Notes: generated by a model from the sequence alone, not told the origin. Positions 33,634 through 43,189 are shown, counted from the stretch's first letter. The stretch is 64,000 nt of DNA from Peribacillus frigoritolerans (GCF_040250305.1 NZ_CP158190.1:1272001-1336000), one strand, 5' to 3'. Program-made: numbers and translations.

Positions 33634-34737
33634 TTAAAGGGTTTGAGCTTCTTTCGCTTTATACGATTCCTGGAATTTCTTCATGAAATCAGCAAGGTCC
33701 TGGCAATGGGATAGAGGGACCGCATTATAGATGGAAGCTCTGCAGCCGCCAATGGAACGGTGACCGTTCAGTCCTACGAATCCGGCTTGCTTCACTTCTT
33801 TAAGGAATTGTACTTCAGCTTCTTCAGACGGAAGCGTGAACGTTACATTCATTAATGAACGGCTGTCCGGTAGGGCATGGCCTTTATAAAAACCATCACT
33901 GCCGTCGATGGCATCGTAAATGACTTTTGCTTTTTCTTCATTGATCTCAGCAATCTTTTCCACGCCGCCCTGTTCTTTTGCCCAATCCAACACAAGGGAC
34001 AATAAGTAAATGGCCAATGTCGGAGGAGTGTTGTATAAAGATTTATTTTTTGAATGGATAGAATAGTTCATCATGGATGGGATTTTGTCATTATCCGTTA
34101 TTAAATCTTTACGGATGATAACCACTGTGATTCCAGACGGACCTAGATTCTTTTGTGCACCTGCATAGATGATGCCGAATTTACTAATATCAATCTTTTT
34201 GCTGAGAATATCACTTGACATATCGGCTACTAAAGGAATGTTGCCTGTTTCCGGGAAATCCTTCCACTGTGTTCCGTAAATCGTATTATTGCTTGTGATA
34301 TGAAGATATGCAGCATCATCATTCAATTTGATATCTTCAACTTTAGGGATGAACGTATATTTCTCATCTTTGGATGAAGCGACTACGGACGTTTCACCAA
34401 CCTTTTTGGCTTCTTTTAATGCTTTTTCCGACCAAGAACCAGTGAGGACATAATCTGCCCTTTTTCCATCATTCAAAATGTTCATGGGAATCATGGAGAA
34501 TTGCAGACTTGCTCCTCCTTGCAGCAGGAGAACTTCATAATTTTCAGGAATTTCCATAAGGTCTTTTAATGATTGGATGGCATGGTTATGAATTTTTTCG
34601 AATTCCGAACTTCTATGGCTTAATTCCATGACGGACATACCGGAATCCTCAATATTCAACCATTCGTTTTGGGCTCTTTGTAAAACTTCTAAGGGAAGGG
34701 CGGCTGGCCCAGCGTTAAAATTGCGTGCACGTTTCAA
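33634..34737 (-). CDS. serC: Phosphoserine aminotransferase SerC
   Basis: PLP-dependent aminotransferase of 367 residues converting 3-phosphohydroxypyruvate to phosphoserine in serine synthesis. The start is TTG 34737, with AGGAGGAAA upstream. Motifs: RNFNAGPAALPLEVL at the N-terminus, LLLQGGASLQFSMIPMN, the PLP-binding Lys in IIYAGAQKNLGPSGI, and the C-terminal GHRSIGGCRASIYNA. Complete. Confidence 0.96.
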   Translation of the reverse strand: MKRARNFNAGPAALPLEVLQRAQNEWLNIEDSGMSVMELSHRSSEFEKIHNHAIQSLKDLMEIPENYEVLLLQGGASLQFSMIPMNILNDGKRADYVLTGSWSEKALKEAKKVGETSVVASSKDEKYTFIPKVEDIKLNDDAAYLHITSNNTIYGTQWKDFPETGNIPLVADMSSDILSKKIDISKFGIIYAGAQKNLGPSGITVVIIRKDLITDNDKIPSMMNYSIHSKNKSLYNTPPTLAIYLLSLVLDWAKEQGGVEKIAEINEEKAKVIYDAIDGSDGFYKGHALPDSRSLMNVTFTLPSEEAEVQFLKEVKQAGFVGLNGHRSIGGCRASIYNAVPLSHCQDLADFMKKFQESYKAKEAQTL

Positions 34738-34867
34738 TTTTTTTCCTCCTATGCGACTATGTGATAAAGTATTTGAGACTATTCATATATCCTACCAGAA
34801 AACTAAATTCAATAGGAGGAAAATTTAGAATTTTAAGTGACAATCCATTTTAATGATAGGCCAAAGT

Positions 34868-34900
34868 AAAAAAGGTCCTGCACTTTAAAGTGAGGACCAA
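34868..34900 (-). terminator. Terminator after hit
   Basis: GGTCCTCACTTT/AAAGTGCAGGACC stem with one bulge, followed on the minus strand by TTTTTTAC. It lies about 100 bp after the hit stop codon. Confidence 0.75.
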
Positions 34901-34998
34901 ATTAGGATCATTGTTTTTTCATGCAACAAGCGTGCTTAATCTCAATTCTTTTAAAAAGATATTAAGAAAGGAGAAAGAAACCAACATGTGCCAGCAGT

Positions 34999-35421
34999 TC
35001 ATTTTAAATGCTGTGCAATGGAGTCAGCGATTTGTTTCAGGTCATCTGGTGTATAGTCGCTGGTATTCGTTTTCCAAACTGCCCCAAACCCGTCACCTTC
35101 TCCATGCCGTGGAATTAAATGCATGTGAAAATGGAAAACGGACTGTCCTGCAGCTTCCCCGTTATTATTTAAAAGGTTCAGGCCTACAGGTTGGAACTCC
35201 TGTTTCATGGCGCGGGCAATTTCCGGTACCACTTCAAAAAGATTCTTGGCAATCTCAGGTGTCAACTCATAAAGATTTTCCTTATGTACTTTAGGTATTA
35301 CCAGCGTATGGCCTTTTGTTACTTGACTGATATCGAGAAAGGCCAATACATGTTCATTTTCGAAAACTTTGCTGCTTGGAATTTCCCCGTCGATTATTTT
35401 GCAAAAAATGCAATCACTCAT
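34999..35421 (-). CDS. hit: HIT family protein (histidine triad nucleotide hydrolase)
   Basis: Protein of 140 residues. Zinc-type Cys pair in CIFCKIIDGEIP at the N-terminus and the histidine triad HFHMHLIPR near residue 100. HIT proteins hydrolyse nucleotide phosphoramidates such as AMP-lysine. Divergent from ecsA as in B. subtilis. Ribosome site AAAGGAGCG precedes ATG 35421. A leader terminator-like hairpin lies about 75 bp upstream. Confidence 0.93.
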   Translation of the reverse strand: MSDCIFCKIIDGEIPSSKVFENEHVLAFLDISQVTKGHTLVIPKVHKENLYELTPEIAKNLFEVVPEIARAMKQEFQPVGLNLLNNNGEAAGQSVFHFHMHLIPRHGEGDGFGAVWKTNTSDYTPDDLKQIADSIAQHLK

Positions 35422-35494
35422 TAAAAACGCTCCTTTAAAAGTTAATGTATTTGGTTAATCGTACCATAGCTTGAATCCTTGAGAAAAGGAAAAA

Positions 35495-35530
35495 TCATAA
35501 AAACAGGATGCAACATTAAGTTGCACCCTG
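35495..35530 (-). terminator. Terminator-like hairpin in the hit leader
   Basis: CAGGGTGCAAC/GTTGCATCCTG stem with loop TTAAT and a TTTTT tail on the minus strand. No recognised minus-strand gene lies upstream of it, so it either ends a small RNA or acts as an attenuator ahead of hit. Confidence 0.7.
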
Positions 35531-35795
35531 CCTGTCGAAAAAGGGGGTTTTGCTTCAAAATCGCATTAGCATAAATTCTCTGCGACAAACACCTCATCTA
35601 CATTTTAGTAAAATACGGTCATTATCTGATTAGAGATTTTCGATTCAAAGCAACCATCTCCTATATCTTTAAAGTTTCATCAACTTTCAAAGCATAATTG
35701 ATAATTATTGAATGATTTTTCTGCTTTTACGTGCAAGCGAACCATCTCCTTGCTCGAAACGATTTTTTTATGAAGCTTCTGGTTTAATTCAGTTA

Positions 35796-35913
35796 TACGT
35801 CTTTAACTGACACCTCATTTACAATATGATGTGAATCATTTGTAATAAACTTATGGGTATTTCAGTGTAATACGTCTTTAACTGACACCTCATTTACAAT
35901 ATGATGTGAATCA
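35796..35913. repeat. 43-bp exact direct repeat, 75-bp period
   Basis: Copies at 35796-35838 and 35871-35913, each beginning TACGTCTTTAACTGACACCT and ending ATGTGAATCA. The intervening 32 bp are unrelated. Confidence 0.95.
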
Positions 35914-36077
35914 CACGTAATGACTAACCCCTTCTTCCTTAATTATGATGACCACCAAGGAGGGAAAATATAATTAGTTATTTATGGAAATTTAGTTCGG
36001 GGAACACTCGACTATATAAAAGCAGGAGAATTTGATAAAATGGAAATAAGAACCTCTATATAGAAAGGATCGTTTAT

Positions 36078-36821
36078 ATGTCCTTATTGGAAATAAAGCA
36101 ATTAGTGGGCGGATACACGAAAACGCCCGTTTTAAAAGGAATAAGTTTTGACATTCAGCCAAATGAGCTAGTAGGGTTAATTGGGCTCAACGGGGCTGGG
36201 AAAAGTACGACAATTAAACATATCATCGGACTCATGGAGCCGAAAGGCGGAAGTGTCTCGATTCATGGTAAAACACTTGCCCAGGACCCGGATTCATATC
36301 GTAAACAATTCACTTATGTTCCAGAAACGCCAATCTTGTATGATGAGCTTACACTTGAGGAGCATTTAAAGCTTACGGCCATGGCACATGGTTTGGCGGA
36401 AGCCACATATAAAGAGAGGATGGACGTTCTGTTAAAGGAATTCCATATGGAGAAAAGGCTTAAATGGTTCCCGGCACATTTTTCAAAGGGAATGAAGCAA
36501 AAGGTCATGATCATGTGCGCCTTTTTAGTGCAGCCGTCTTTATATATCGTCGACGAACCATTCGTGGGTCTTGATCCATTAGGCATTCAGTCACTGCTTG
36601 ACTTGATGAGGAAGATGAAAGAGAGCGGTGCGGGAATTTTAATGTCTACACATATACTGGCGACAGCCGAGAGGTATTGTGATTCTTTCATCATATTGCA
36701 TAATGGAGAGATTCGGGCAAAAGGCAATCTTGAGCAGCTTCGTGAACAATTTTCCATGCCAGGGGCAACCCTTGACGATTTATATATCCAATTGACGAAA
36801 GAAGAAATCGGTCATGAATAG
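36078..36821 (+). CDS. ecsA: ABC transporter ATP-binding protein EcsA
   Basis: ABC ATPase of 247 residues: Walker A GLNGAGKSTTIKHI, signature FSKGMKQKVMIM (F-S-K-G variant of LSGGQ), Walker B LYIVDEPFVGLD, switch LMSTHIL. The Ecs exporter of B. subtilis influences secretion, competence and regulated intramembrane proteolysis by RasP. The end overlaps ecsB by 8 bp. Confidence 0.94.
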   Translation: MSLLEIKQLVGGYTKTPVLKGISFDIQPNELVGLIGLNGAGKSTTIKHIIGLMEPKGGSVSIHGKTLAQDPDSYRKQFTYVPETPILYDELTLEEHLKLTAMAHGLAEATYKERMDVLLKEFHMEKRLKWFPAHFSKGMKQKVMIMCAFLVQPSLYIVDEPFVGLDPLGIQSLLDLMRKMKESGAGILMSTHILATAERYCDSFIILHNGEIRAKGNLEQLREQFSMPGATLDDLYIQLTKEEIGHE

Positions 36822-38022
36822 TCAAAATCTCTGGAAGGAAAGATATTTAGGCTATATAAATGAAACGCAAAAATATCTTCGCTATATTTTTAATGGCCAT
36901 CTTGTTTTTGTCATGGTATTGGTTCTTGGTGGTTTAGCTTATTATTACAGTGATTGGGTGAAGACGTTAAACAGTGATTTCCCTGCTGAATTGATCATGG
37001 CCTTAGTTTTATCGATCATTGTAACCAGAAGCCCGATAAATACTTTCTTGAAAGAACCCGATACGGTATTCCTGCTTCCGCTTGAAACGAAGTTGAGAAG
37101 CTATTTCAAGAATTCACTGATATTAAGTTGGGTCATGCAAGGCTTTATTCTTCTGGTTGTCCTGATTGCATCGATACCGATGTATTCGAAGGTTACGGGT
37201 GCAGGAGGTAAGGACCTTGGAATCATCCTGGTCGTTTTGCTTATTTTGAAGTTTTTGAATTTAACCATGCGCTGGCTGGTATTAAAATATCAGGATACAT
37301 CAGTGAGCCATTGGGACTCTCTCATCCGCTTTTTACTTAATGGAGTGATTCTTTATTTCATCTGTTCAAGGGCAAATATACTGTTTGCACTTATAACCTT
37401 CTTATTGTTGTTAGGACTTTACATGTATTACCGAAGCGCAACTAAAGGTTTTGTGCTGAAGTGGGAACGGCTGGTGGAACTGGAAAACAAACGGATGAAT
37501 TCTTTCTATCGAATAGCGAACATGTTTACTGATGTTCCTCATTTGAAAGGGAAGGTAGCGAGAAGGAAATGGATGGACTGGCTATTATCACTCATTCCGT
37601 ATGGTGATAAATCAACTTATACCTATCTTTACGCCCGTACTCTTCTGCGATCCAATGATTATGTGGGCCTTTGTTTTCGTTTAACTATCATTGGATCCGT
37701 GATTTTAAGTGTATTCACTAACATATGGGCACATTTGATTGTAACGTTCATGTTCCTATTCATGACAGCCCTGCAACTGCTGCCGGTATGGAAGGCACAT
37801 GAATGGAAAGTATGGGTCTCACTATATCCATTGCCAGCAAAAATGAGAGAATCCGCAGTCATAAAGCTAATTTCCTATTTCCTATTATTTGAGGACCTTG
37901 TCTTCAGTTTGGTCCTGCTAGTGAAAGGGGAATGGATGTCCGCTTTAGCCGCCTTGGCAATGGGGCTTGTTTTCATATTCGGTTTTAAAATTTATGCAGC
38001 AAAGAAAATAAAAAACTTTTAA
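36814..38022 (+). CDS. ecsB: ABC transporter permease EcsB
   Basis: Membrane protein of 402 residues with about 8-10 hydrophobic segments, starting inside the end of ecsA (8-bp overlap). N-terminal soluble part NSQNLWKERYLGYINETQKYLRYIFNGH and later TRSPINTFLKEPDTVFLLPLE are typical of EcsB. Membrane partner of EcsA. Confidence 0.93.
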   Translation: MNSQNLWKERYLGYINETQKYLRYIFNGHLVFVMVLVLGGLAYYYSDWVKTLNSDFPAELIMALVLSIIVTRSPINTFLKEPDTVFLLPLETKLRSYFKNSLILSWVMQGFILLVVLIASIPMYSKVTGAGGKDLGIILVVLLILKFLNLTMRWLVLKYQDTSVSHWDSLIRFLLNGVILYFICSRANILFALITFLLLLGLYMYYRSATKGFVLKWERLVELENKRMNSFYRIANMFTDVPHLKGKVARRKWMDWLLSLIPYGDKSTYTYLYARTLLRSNDYVGLCFRLTIIGSVILSVFTNIWAHLIVTFMFLFMTALQLLPVWKAHEWKVWVSLYPLPAKMRESAVIKLISYFLLFEDLVFSLVLLVKGEWMSALAALAMGLVFIFGFKIYAAKKIKNF

Positions 38023-38026
38023 GCAG

Positions 38027-38058
38027 AAGCTGATTTTCATAAAATCAGCTTTTTCTTT
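38027..38058 (+). terminator. Terminator after ecsB
   Basis: AAGCTGATTTT/AAAATCAGCTT perfect stem with loop CAT, then TTTTCTTT. It should stop transcription before ecsC. Confidence 0.93.
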
Positions 38059-38071
38059 ATTAATGTTTCAG

Positions 38072-38200
38072 TTGATTTCAGAAATCCGCTCCCTTTCCGC
38101 CGACTGTCTGCCAAGCCGCATCAAAGCAAGCGCCTGTGGGGTCTCGGCTAGCCAGTTATTCGGTAGGAGTCTCGCAAATTTCTTCAATCCAATAAGGATT
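38072..38200 (+). repeat. Dispersed intergenic repeat, copy 2
   Basis: Nearly identical to copy 1 at 15831-15960 (same TTGATTTCAGAAATCCGC start, CTGTGGGGTCTCGGC block and CTTCAATCCAATAAGG end), here on the plus strand between ecsB and ecsC. Confidence 0.88.
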
Positions 38201-38282
38201 ACAGTAAAAAAACATCAAGGATAACCTAGTCTAAAACTTGGTTCGGAATAAACCAGCCTGCAGTTTTTATTTTAAAAAACGT

Positions 38283-38420
38283 TCCAGTTGATTGGAACGT
38301 AAGGTACGAGACTCCTGCGGGAAAAGCGTGGCCAAGGGAGACCCCACAGAGGCAAAGAGCGCCGAGGAGGCTCCCGGACCGCCTGCGGAAAGCGAGTGCC
38401 TGGAGTGGAAAACAACGTTT
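38283..38420 (-). repeat. Related repeat in inverted orientation
   Basis: Contains GAGACTCCTGCGGG, GGGAGACCCCACAG, GAGGAGGCTCCCGGACCGCC and GCGGAAAGCGAGTG, the complement of the common Bacillaceae intergenic repeat. It faces copy 2, so together they can fold into a large imperfect stem-loop (for example TGTGGGGTCTC with GAGACCCCACA). Confidence 0.85.
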
Positions 38421-38421
38421 C

Positions 38422-38456
38422 AGTTGATTTTATGAAAAATCAGCTTTTTCTTTTAA
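38422..38456 (+). terminator. Second terminator before ecsC
   Basis: AGTTGATTTT/AAAATCAGCT stem then TTTTTCTTTT. It is a near copy of the terminator at 38027-38058 and flanks the other side of the repeat pair. Confidence 0.7.
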
Positions 38457-38518
38457 GAAATGAAAATAAAAAATAAAAGCCTCGTAGGGGGTATATACAT
38501 ATTTAACGGAGGTGTTAA

Positions 38519-39226
38519 ATGATGGATGAATATGAACAAAAAGCATTTTCGGAACTAATATCATGGAAAAAGAAAGTAGCCAAAAAATCCGGCAGGCTTG
38601 AGCGGATGTCTAAAAAGGCGCAAATCAAATTGAATAGTTATATTCCAGACCGAGTGCACAAAATGATTACTGATAGTATTAAAGGGATGATTGAGGCCGT
38701 ATTATCAGGTTCTAAATATATGTCTAAAGAAAAAAATGCAGTGCTACTATCCTTGCAGCAAAAAGAAGAGTGGGTTGCGGAAACCGTAACGGCATATCGG
38801 AAAACGGCCGTTATAGAAGGTGTGGGAACCGGGGCGGCAGGGCTTTTAATTGGATTGGCTGATTTCCCATTACTGCTTAGCATCAAGATGAAATTATTAT
38901 TCGAACTATCCCGTATATACGGTTTCGATCCAAATAAATATGAGGAACGATTATTCATTCTCCATATCTTCCAGATGGCATTTTCAAGCGAGGAGAAGAA
39001 ATTGGAAACATTACAGGTAATAGAGGAATGGGATTCAGGGAAATGGCCGGAAATAGACTGGCAAGAGTTTCAGCAGGAATATCGCGATCACATCGATGTC
39101 ATCAAAATGTTCCAGCTCGTTCCAGGTATTGGGGCAGCTGTCGGTGGATATGCCAACCATCATTTGTTGGAACATCTTGGGGAAACGGCTGTCAATTGTT
39201 ACCGAATCAGACTTCTTAAAGAGTAA
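38519..39226 (+). CDS. ecsC: EcsC family protein
   Basis: Protein of 235 residues behind GGAGGTGTTAA (ATG-ATG; first chosen). EcsC domain with VEGVGTGAAGLLIGLADFPLLL (VIEGVGTGAAG here) and the C-terminal VPGIGAAVGGYANHHLLEHLG. Function unclear. Normally the third gene of ecsABC; here it is 496 bp from ecsB and beyond two terminators, so it should have its own promoter. Confidence 0.9.
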   Translation: MMDEYEQKAFSELISWKKKVAKKSGRLERMSKKAQIKLNSYIPDRVHKMITDSIKGMIEAVLSGSKYMSKEKNAVLLSLQQKEEWVAETVTAYRKTAVIEGVGTGAAGLLIGLADFPLLLSIKMKLLFELSRIYGFDPNKYEERLFILHIFQMAFSSEEKKLETLQVIEEWDSGKWPEIDWQEFQQEYRDHIDVIKMFQLVPGIGAAVGGYANHHLLEHLGETAVNCYRIRLLKE

Positions 39227-39252
39227 GGGACGGGGATAGCCCGTCCCTTTAC
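39224..39252. terminator. Bidirectional terminator ecsC/yhaA
   Basis: AAGGGACGGG/CCCGTCCCTT stem, loop GATAG, overlapping the ecsC stop codon. Confidence 0.88.
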
Positions 39253-39254
39253 CA

Positions 39255-40466
39255 TTACCGCAATAAAGATTCATTCACCATTTGGGATGATTGTTTCTTA
39301 TTGTGATAGGTTACCGCTGCAGTGCCTAATATTTTGGCTGCAATGAGCATCGCATTTTCATCAATGTCAAACAAAGGATGATGATGCGGAAATGTATGTT
39401 CATTTTTTGGCCTGGCTCCCGTAAAGAAGAATGTACCTTTTACATTTTGTAAATAATAAGAAAAATCTTCACCTGTCATATCCGGGTCAATTTCCTCTGT
39501 AATCAAAACTTCCTTGACTGACTCAGTGCTTTCGATGAGGAATTTAGTTTCCTCAACATGTGGAATAACAGGTGGATAACCTTGAAAGTATTGATATTCA
39601 TAGGTGCAGTCCGCAGCTAGGCAGGTTCCTTTAACAATCCGCTCCATTTCCTCGCTAATGAATGAACGGACATCTTCCTTGAATGTACGGACTGTCCCGA
39701 TTATTTTAGCCTTATCTGCTATGACGTTAAAGGCATTATCTGCTACAAAGGAACCGACGGTAATGACTGCAGAATCTATTGGGTTTAGGCGGCGGCTCAC
39801 TATTTGCTGCAGGGCCATGACGAGCTGAGAGCCGACTACGATTGCATCACGGGTTTTATGCGGCTGGGCTCCATGCCCGCCCTGCCCTTGAATGGTGATT
39901 TCAAAACGGTCAGCAGCGGCCATAAGGGGTCCATAAGCGTATTGGACTGTTCCGGTTGGGGCCGTTGCCCATAAATGGGTGCCGAAAATTACATCCACTC
40001 CATCAAGGCAGCCAGCCTCAATCATCGGTTTGGCACCCCCTGGAGCATATTCTTCAGCATGCTGGTGGATAAATATATATTCACCTTCGAGCTCATCCTT
40101 CAGTTCATTCAGATTTTTTGCAAGGACAAGGAGTGTCGCTGTATGGCCATCGTGTCCACACGCATGCATTACCCCGGGTACGGAAGATTTATAGGGAACT
40201 TCTTTTTCATCTTGAATGGGTAAGGCGTCGAAATCGGCGCGCAATGCTACGGTTTTACCAGGCTTACTGCCTGTGACCTTGGCAATAACCCCATTACCGC
40301 CTACATTCGTCCGGTGTTCGATTCCAAGTTTTTCATAATATCCAGCGATGAAGGCCGCCGTTTGGGTTTCTCGAAAAGAAAGCTCGGGGTGTTGATGAAG
40401 ATAACGCCGGATGGAAACCATTTCTTCATATGAACCATCTAGAAGATCGTGTAATTGCTGTATCAT
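39255..40466 (-). CDS. yhaA: M20-family amidohydrolase YhaA
   Basis: Protein of 403 residues from ATG 40466 (MIQQLHDLL) behind GGGAGGTG; a longer frame upstream lacks a signal. Peptidase M20/amidohydrolase motifs: YLHQHPELSFRE, MHACGHDGHTAT (Cys and His metal ligands), QHAEEYAPGGAK with catalytic Glu pair, GTHLW, and the lid GQGGHGAQPH. It removes acyl groups from amino acids or similar amides. Same place as yhaA of B. subtilis. Confidence 0.92.
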   Translation of the reverse strand: MIQQLHDLLDGSYEEMVSIRRYLHQHPELSFRETQTAAFIAGYYEKLGIEHRTNVGGNGVIAKVTGSKPGKTVALRADFDALPIQDEKEVPYKSSVPGVMHACGHDGHTATLLVLAKNLNELKDELEGEYIFIHQHAEEYAPGGAKPMIEAGCLDGVDVIFGTHLWATAPTGTVQYAYGPLMAAADRFEITIQGQGGHGAQPHKTRDAIVVGSQLVMALQQIVSRRLNPIDSAVITVGSFVADNAFNVIADKAKIIGTVRTFKEDVRSFISEEMERIVKGTCLAADCTYEYQYFQGYPPVIPHVEETKFLIESTESVKEVLITEEIDPDMTGEDFSYYLQNVKGTFFFTGARPKNEHTFPHHHPLFDIDENAMLIAAKILGTAAVTYHNKKQSSQMVNESLLR

Positions 40467-40558
40467 TTTGCACCTCCCAATGATTGGATTAATTGTAAAT
40501 AGTATATCATATTCTGAATAATCCAAAGTGTATTAAATACCTCGAGGAGAGATATATA

Positions 40559-41182
40559 ATGATTAAATATTTCTGGATTGCTTTGGTTTTGCTTTGCATA
40601 TTGCTATTCTTTTTTTTGATGCATGAAGTCCAAAGTGAGGAGGCTTTAGCGTTCGATACATATATTGCGGAACTTTTTTCCGTAGGTGAAAATACTTTTT
40701 CGTTCACTTTCTTCAAGACCATTACTTATCTTGGGAAATCCAAGTTCATTGGTTTTGGAAGCTTATTATGTGTTCTATATTTGTGGATAATAAAGAAGGA
40801 TTATTGGACCATGGCCGTCTTCTCTATCGGAATTGCTGGGGGTGATGTGTTAAACGGGTGGATAAAAAATCATGTTAAAAGAGTGCGCCCTGAAAATCAT
40901 TTGATGGAGACCGCTGGCTTCAGTTTTCCAAGTGGACACGCAATGGTGGGCCTTATTTTCTTCAGTATGGTTGCTTATTTAATCATGAAAGAAATTAAAG
41001 GAAACTCATTGAAATGGGCAGTGGGAGTCGGTTTCGTTTGTCTCATTCTGCTAATTGGTGTCAGCAGGATCGCTATGAAAGTTCATTTTCCAACTGATAT
41101 CTTTGCAGGTTTTGCATTAGGAGCGGCATATAGTTTAACCTTGTTTAAATTGTATAAATTCCTGGGGCCTAGAGTACTTTGA
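40559..41182 (+). CDS. PAP2-family phosphatase
   Basis: Membrane protein of 207 residues with about six helices. The PAP2 signature is complete: KNHVKRVRP, then FPSGHAM, then SRIAMKVHFPTDIFAG. It likely dephosphorylates a lipid phosphate such as undecaprenyl pyrophosphate or phosphatidylglycerophosphate at the outer membrane face. Ribosome site GAGGAGAG. Stand-alone gene. Confidence 0.9.
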   Translation: MIKYFWIALVLLCILLFFFLMHEVQSEEALAFDTYIAELFSVGENTFSFTFFKTITYLGKSKFIGFGSLLCVLYLWIIKKDYWTMAVFSIGIAGGDVLNGWIKNHVKRVRPENHLMETAGFSFPSGHAMVGLIFFSMVAYLIMKEIKGNSLKWAVGVGFVCLILLIGVSRIAMKVHFPTDIFAGFALGAAYSLTLFKLYKFLGPRVL

Positions 41183-41312
41183 AAAAAGGATTCAGATAAA
41201 ATATATGTAAATATCCGTTGCATTTCCCCGGAAATAAAGAAGGAATTTGTCGGATTGTTATAGGGTTTTTATGATTTTTTAGCGTCCAAATAACGATCTG
41301 CATTACTATGAA

Positions 41313-41344
41313 GAGGCCCATCCTTAAGGGGATGGGCCTTTTAT
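41313..41344. terminator. Bidirectional terminator PAP2/hmoB
   Basis: AGGCCCATCC/GGATGGGCCT stem with loop TTAAGG; T-run on the plus side. Confidence 0.9.
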
Positions 41345-41358
41345 TGAACAAGAATGGA

Positions 41359-41874
41359 TTATTCTTCGGAATCCTTCACCAATGTATATTGAGTGACATA
41401 AGCTTCACCGGAAAACATCTTCTGGCTGGAATTCGTAACGGGAGCTTTGGAGTCGCTGTTATGCGCCATCTTAAAGGAACCGGAATTCTTCCAGTTCAGG
41501 AAATCAGCTTGTTTCTCCCAAATCGTTAGAATTACATAAGTTTCAGAGTTGATTGGCCGCAGTACACGAAGTGCGACGAAACCTGGTTCATTTTCAATGA
41601 ATCCGGCCCTGTTTTTAAAACGATGTTCGAATACCGGCCTTCCTTCTTCACTTACAGGGATATTGTTCATGACTACATACCCATGATCCTGAAGGTTTCC
41701 TTTCCCATCAACTACTTCATACTTACGTGGAGAGCTGAAGATCGTTTTACCTGTTGTTTCATGTAAAAGTACTGCAGTGTCAGGATTTTGCATAAGTAAT
41801 ATTTTTTCATTCGGGTGCTTATCTTTTTTGATTTTTAAAAAATCGTAAGTGCCTGATGTGATGAATACATTCAT
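41359..41874 (-). CDS. hmoB: Heme-degrading monooxygenase HmoB
   Basis: Protein of 171 residues behind GGAGGGG. The C-terminal ABM-type domain NRAGFIENEPGFVALRVLRPINSETYVILT matches HmoB (YhgC) of B. subtilis, which degrades heme to staphylobilin-like products. It lies beside and divergent from hemE, so heme breakdown and synthesis genes share an intergenic region (41875-42145), where I could not fix promoters. Confidence 0.9.
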   Translation of the reverse strand: MNVFITSGTYDFLKIKKDKHPNEKILLMQNPDTAVLLHETTGKTIFSSPRKYEVVDGKGNLQDHGYVVMNNIPVSEEGRPVFEHRFKNRAGFIENEPGFVALRVLRPINSETYVILTIWEKQADFLNWKNSGSFKMAHNSDSKAPVTNSSQKMFSGEAYVTQYTLVKDSEE

Positions 41875-42145
41875 AAATTCCCCTCCAATTTCTATATAGT
41901 ACCTGTATACCCATTTTACCCAATGAATAGTGCTTTTACCATTTCCAAACTAACCACTAGGCTTGTAAACCGGTAGGATACTTATAAAAACGTCGATTTT
42001 CTGACAAATATATAGGTTGGCTATACTTCTATTATAGAAAAAGCTATAGTTTAAGGAGATTCGATTTGAAATTCAACATCCTTCTGATATTCTATGTAGG
42101 TAATGAATAAAAATAGAAACGTGATTGCTTGAAAGGTGGATATTA

Positions 42146-43189
42146 ATGTCTAAGGAAATTACGAATGATACATTCTTAAAAGCTGCGAGAGGAGAGAAAA
42201 CGGATCATGTGCCTGTTTGGTATATGCGTCAGGCCGGCCGTTCACAGCCGGAATACCGTAAATTGAAAGAGAAGTACTCACTTTTTGAAATTACTCATCA
42301 GCCGGAATTATGTGCTTATGTAACTAGATTGCCAGTCGAGCAATATGATGTAGACGCTGCGATTTTATATAAAGATATAATGACACCGCTACCAGCCATT
42401 GGTGTCGATGTTGAGATTAAGTCCGGAATCGGTCCAGTCATATCCAATCCGATCCAATCGGTGTCAGATGTTGAAAAATTAGGTGAATTGAACCCAGAGA
42501 AAGACATCCCATATGTGTTGGACACGATTAAATTATTGACCACGGAGCAATTGTCCGTTCCTTTGATCGGTTTCTCCGGGGCACCGTTCACCATTGCTTC
42601 ATACATGATTGAAGGCGGCCCCTCCAAAAACTACAATAAGACGAAAGCTTTCATGTATACAGAGCCAAAGGCCTGGTTTGCATTAATGGATAAGCTAGCG
42701 GATATGATCATCATCTATGTCAAGTCGCAAATCAAAGCCGGCGTCAAAGCCATCCAAATCTTTGATTCCTGGGTGGGTGCTTTGAATGTTGAAGATTACC
42801 GCGTATTCATCAAGCCGATCATGACTCGTATCTTTTCATCATTGCGTGAAGAAAATGTACCGCTAATCATGTTCGGGGTCGGCGCAAGTCACTTGGCACT
42901 TGAGTGGAATGATCTTCCTATTGATGTAGTAGGGCTCGATTGGAGACTGCCAATTACAGAAGCGAGACAAATGGGAATCCAGAAAACGGTACAAGGTAAT
43001 CTTGATCCTGCCCTGCTATTATCATCATGGGATGTTATAGAAGAACGGACGAAAAGGATCCTGGATCAGGGCATGGAACAGGACGGCTACATCTTTAATC
43101 TTGGACATGGGGTTTTCCCTTCCGTAAACCCGGAAACACTGAAGAGGCTGACCGCTTTCATTCATGAATATTCTTCAAAAATGAAATAA
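42146..43189 (+). CDS. hemE: Uroporphyrinogen decarboxylase HemE
   Basis: Protein of 347 residues; ATG 42146 follows AAAGGTGG. Signatures: [17 protein letters not shown] near residue 30, [21 protein letters not shown], and the C-terminal [14 protein letters not shown]. It converts uroporphyrinogen III to coproporphyrinogen III. First gene of a heme pair with hemH. Confidence 0.96.
   Translation: MSKEITNDTFLKAARGEKTDHVPVWYMRQAGRSQPEYRKLKEKYSLFEITHQPELCAYVTRLPVEQYDVDAAILYKDIMTPLPAIGVDVEIKSGIGPVISNPIQSVSDVEKLGELNPEKDIPYVLDTIKLLTTEQLSVPLIGFSGAPFTIASYMIEGGPSKNYNKTKAFMYTEPKAWFALMDKLADMIIIYVKSQIKAGVKAIQIFDSWVGALNVEDYRVFIKPIMTRIFSSLREENVPLIMFGVGASHLALEWNDLPIDVVGLDWRLPITEARQMGIQKTVQGNLDPALLLSSWDVIEERTKRILDQGMEQDGYIFNLGHGVFPSVNPETLKRLTAFIHEYSSKMK

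Larger units (their letters stand above)
35422..36077. other. Long hit-ecsA intergenic region with duplications
   Basis: 656 bp without a conventional gene. It holds a minus-strand hairpin with T-run (35495-35530), an exact 43-bp duplication (35796-35838 and 35871-35913), and, on the minus strand, several AGGAGATGG and GAGGTGT motifs that look like ribosome sites followed only by very short ORFs (for example ATG-led frames of about 20 and 11 codons). TATAAT at 35969-35974 may belong to an ecs promoter. Confidence 0.6.

Noticed and set aside
34890..35294. 134-codon plus-strand frame opposite hit
   Set aside because: It overlaps the strongly recognised HIT protein on the other strand and has no family resemblance.
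35796..35913. Insertion sequence or attachment site suggested by the 43-bp direct repeat
   Set aside because: The copies are only 75 bp apart with 32 unrelated bases between; no integrase, transposase or cargo is present.
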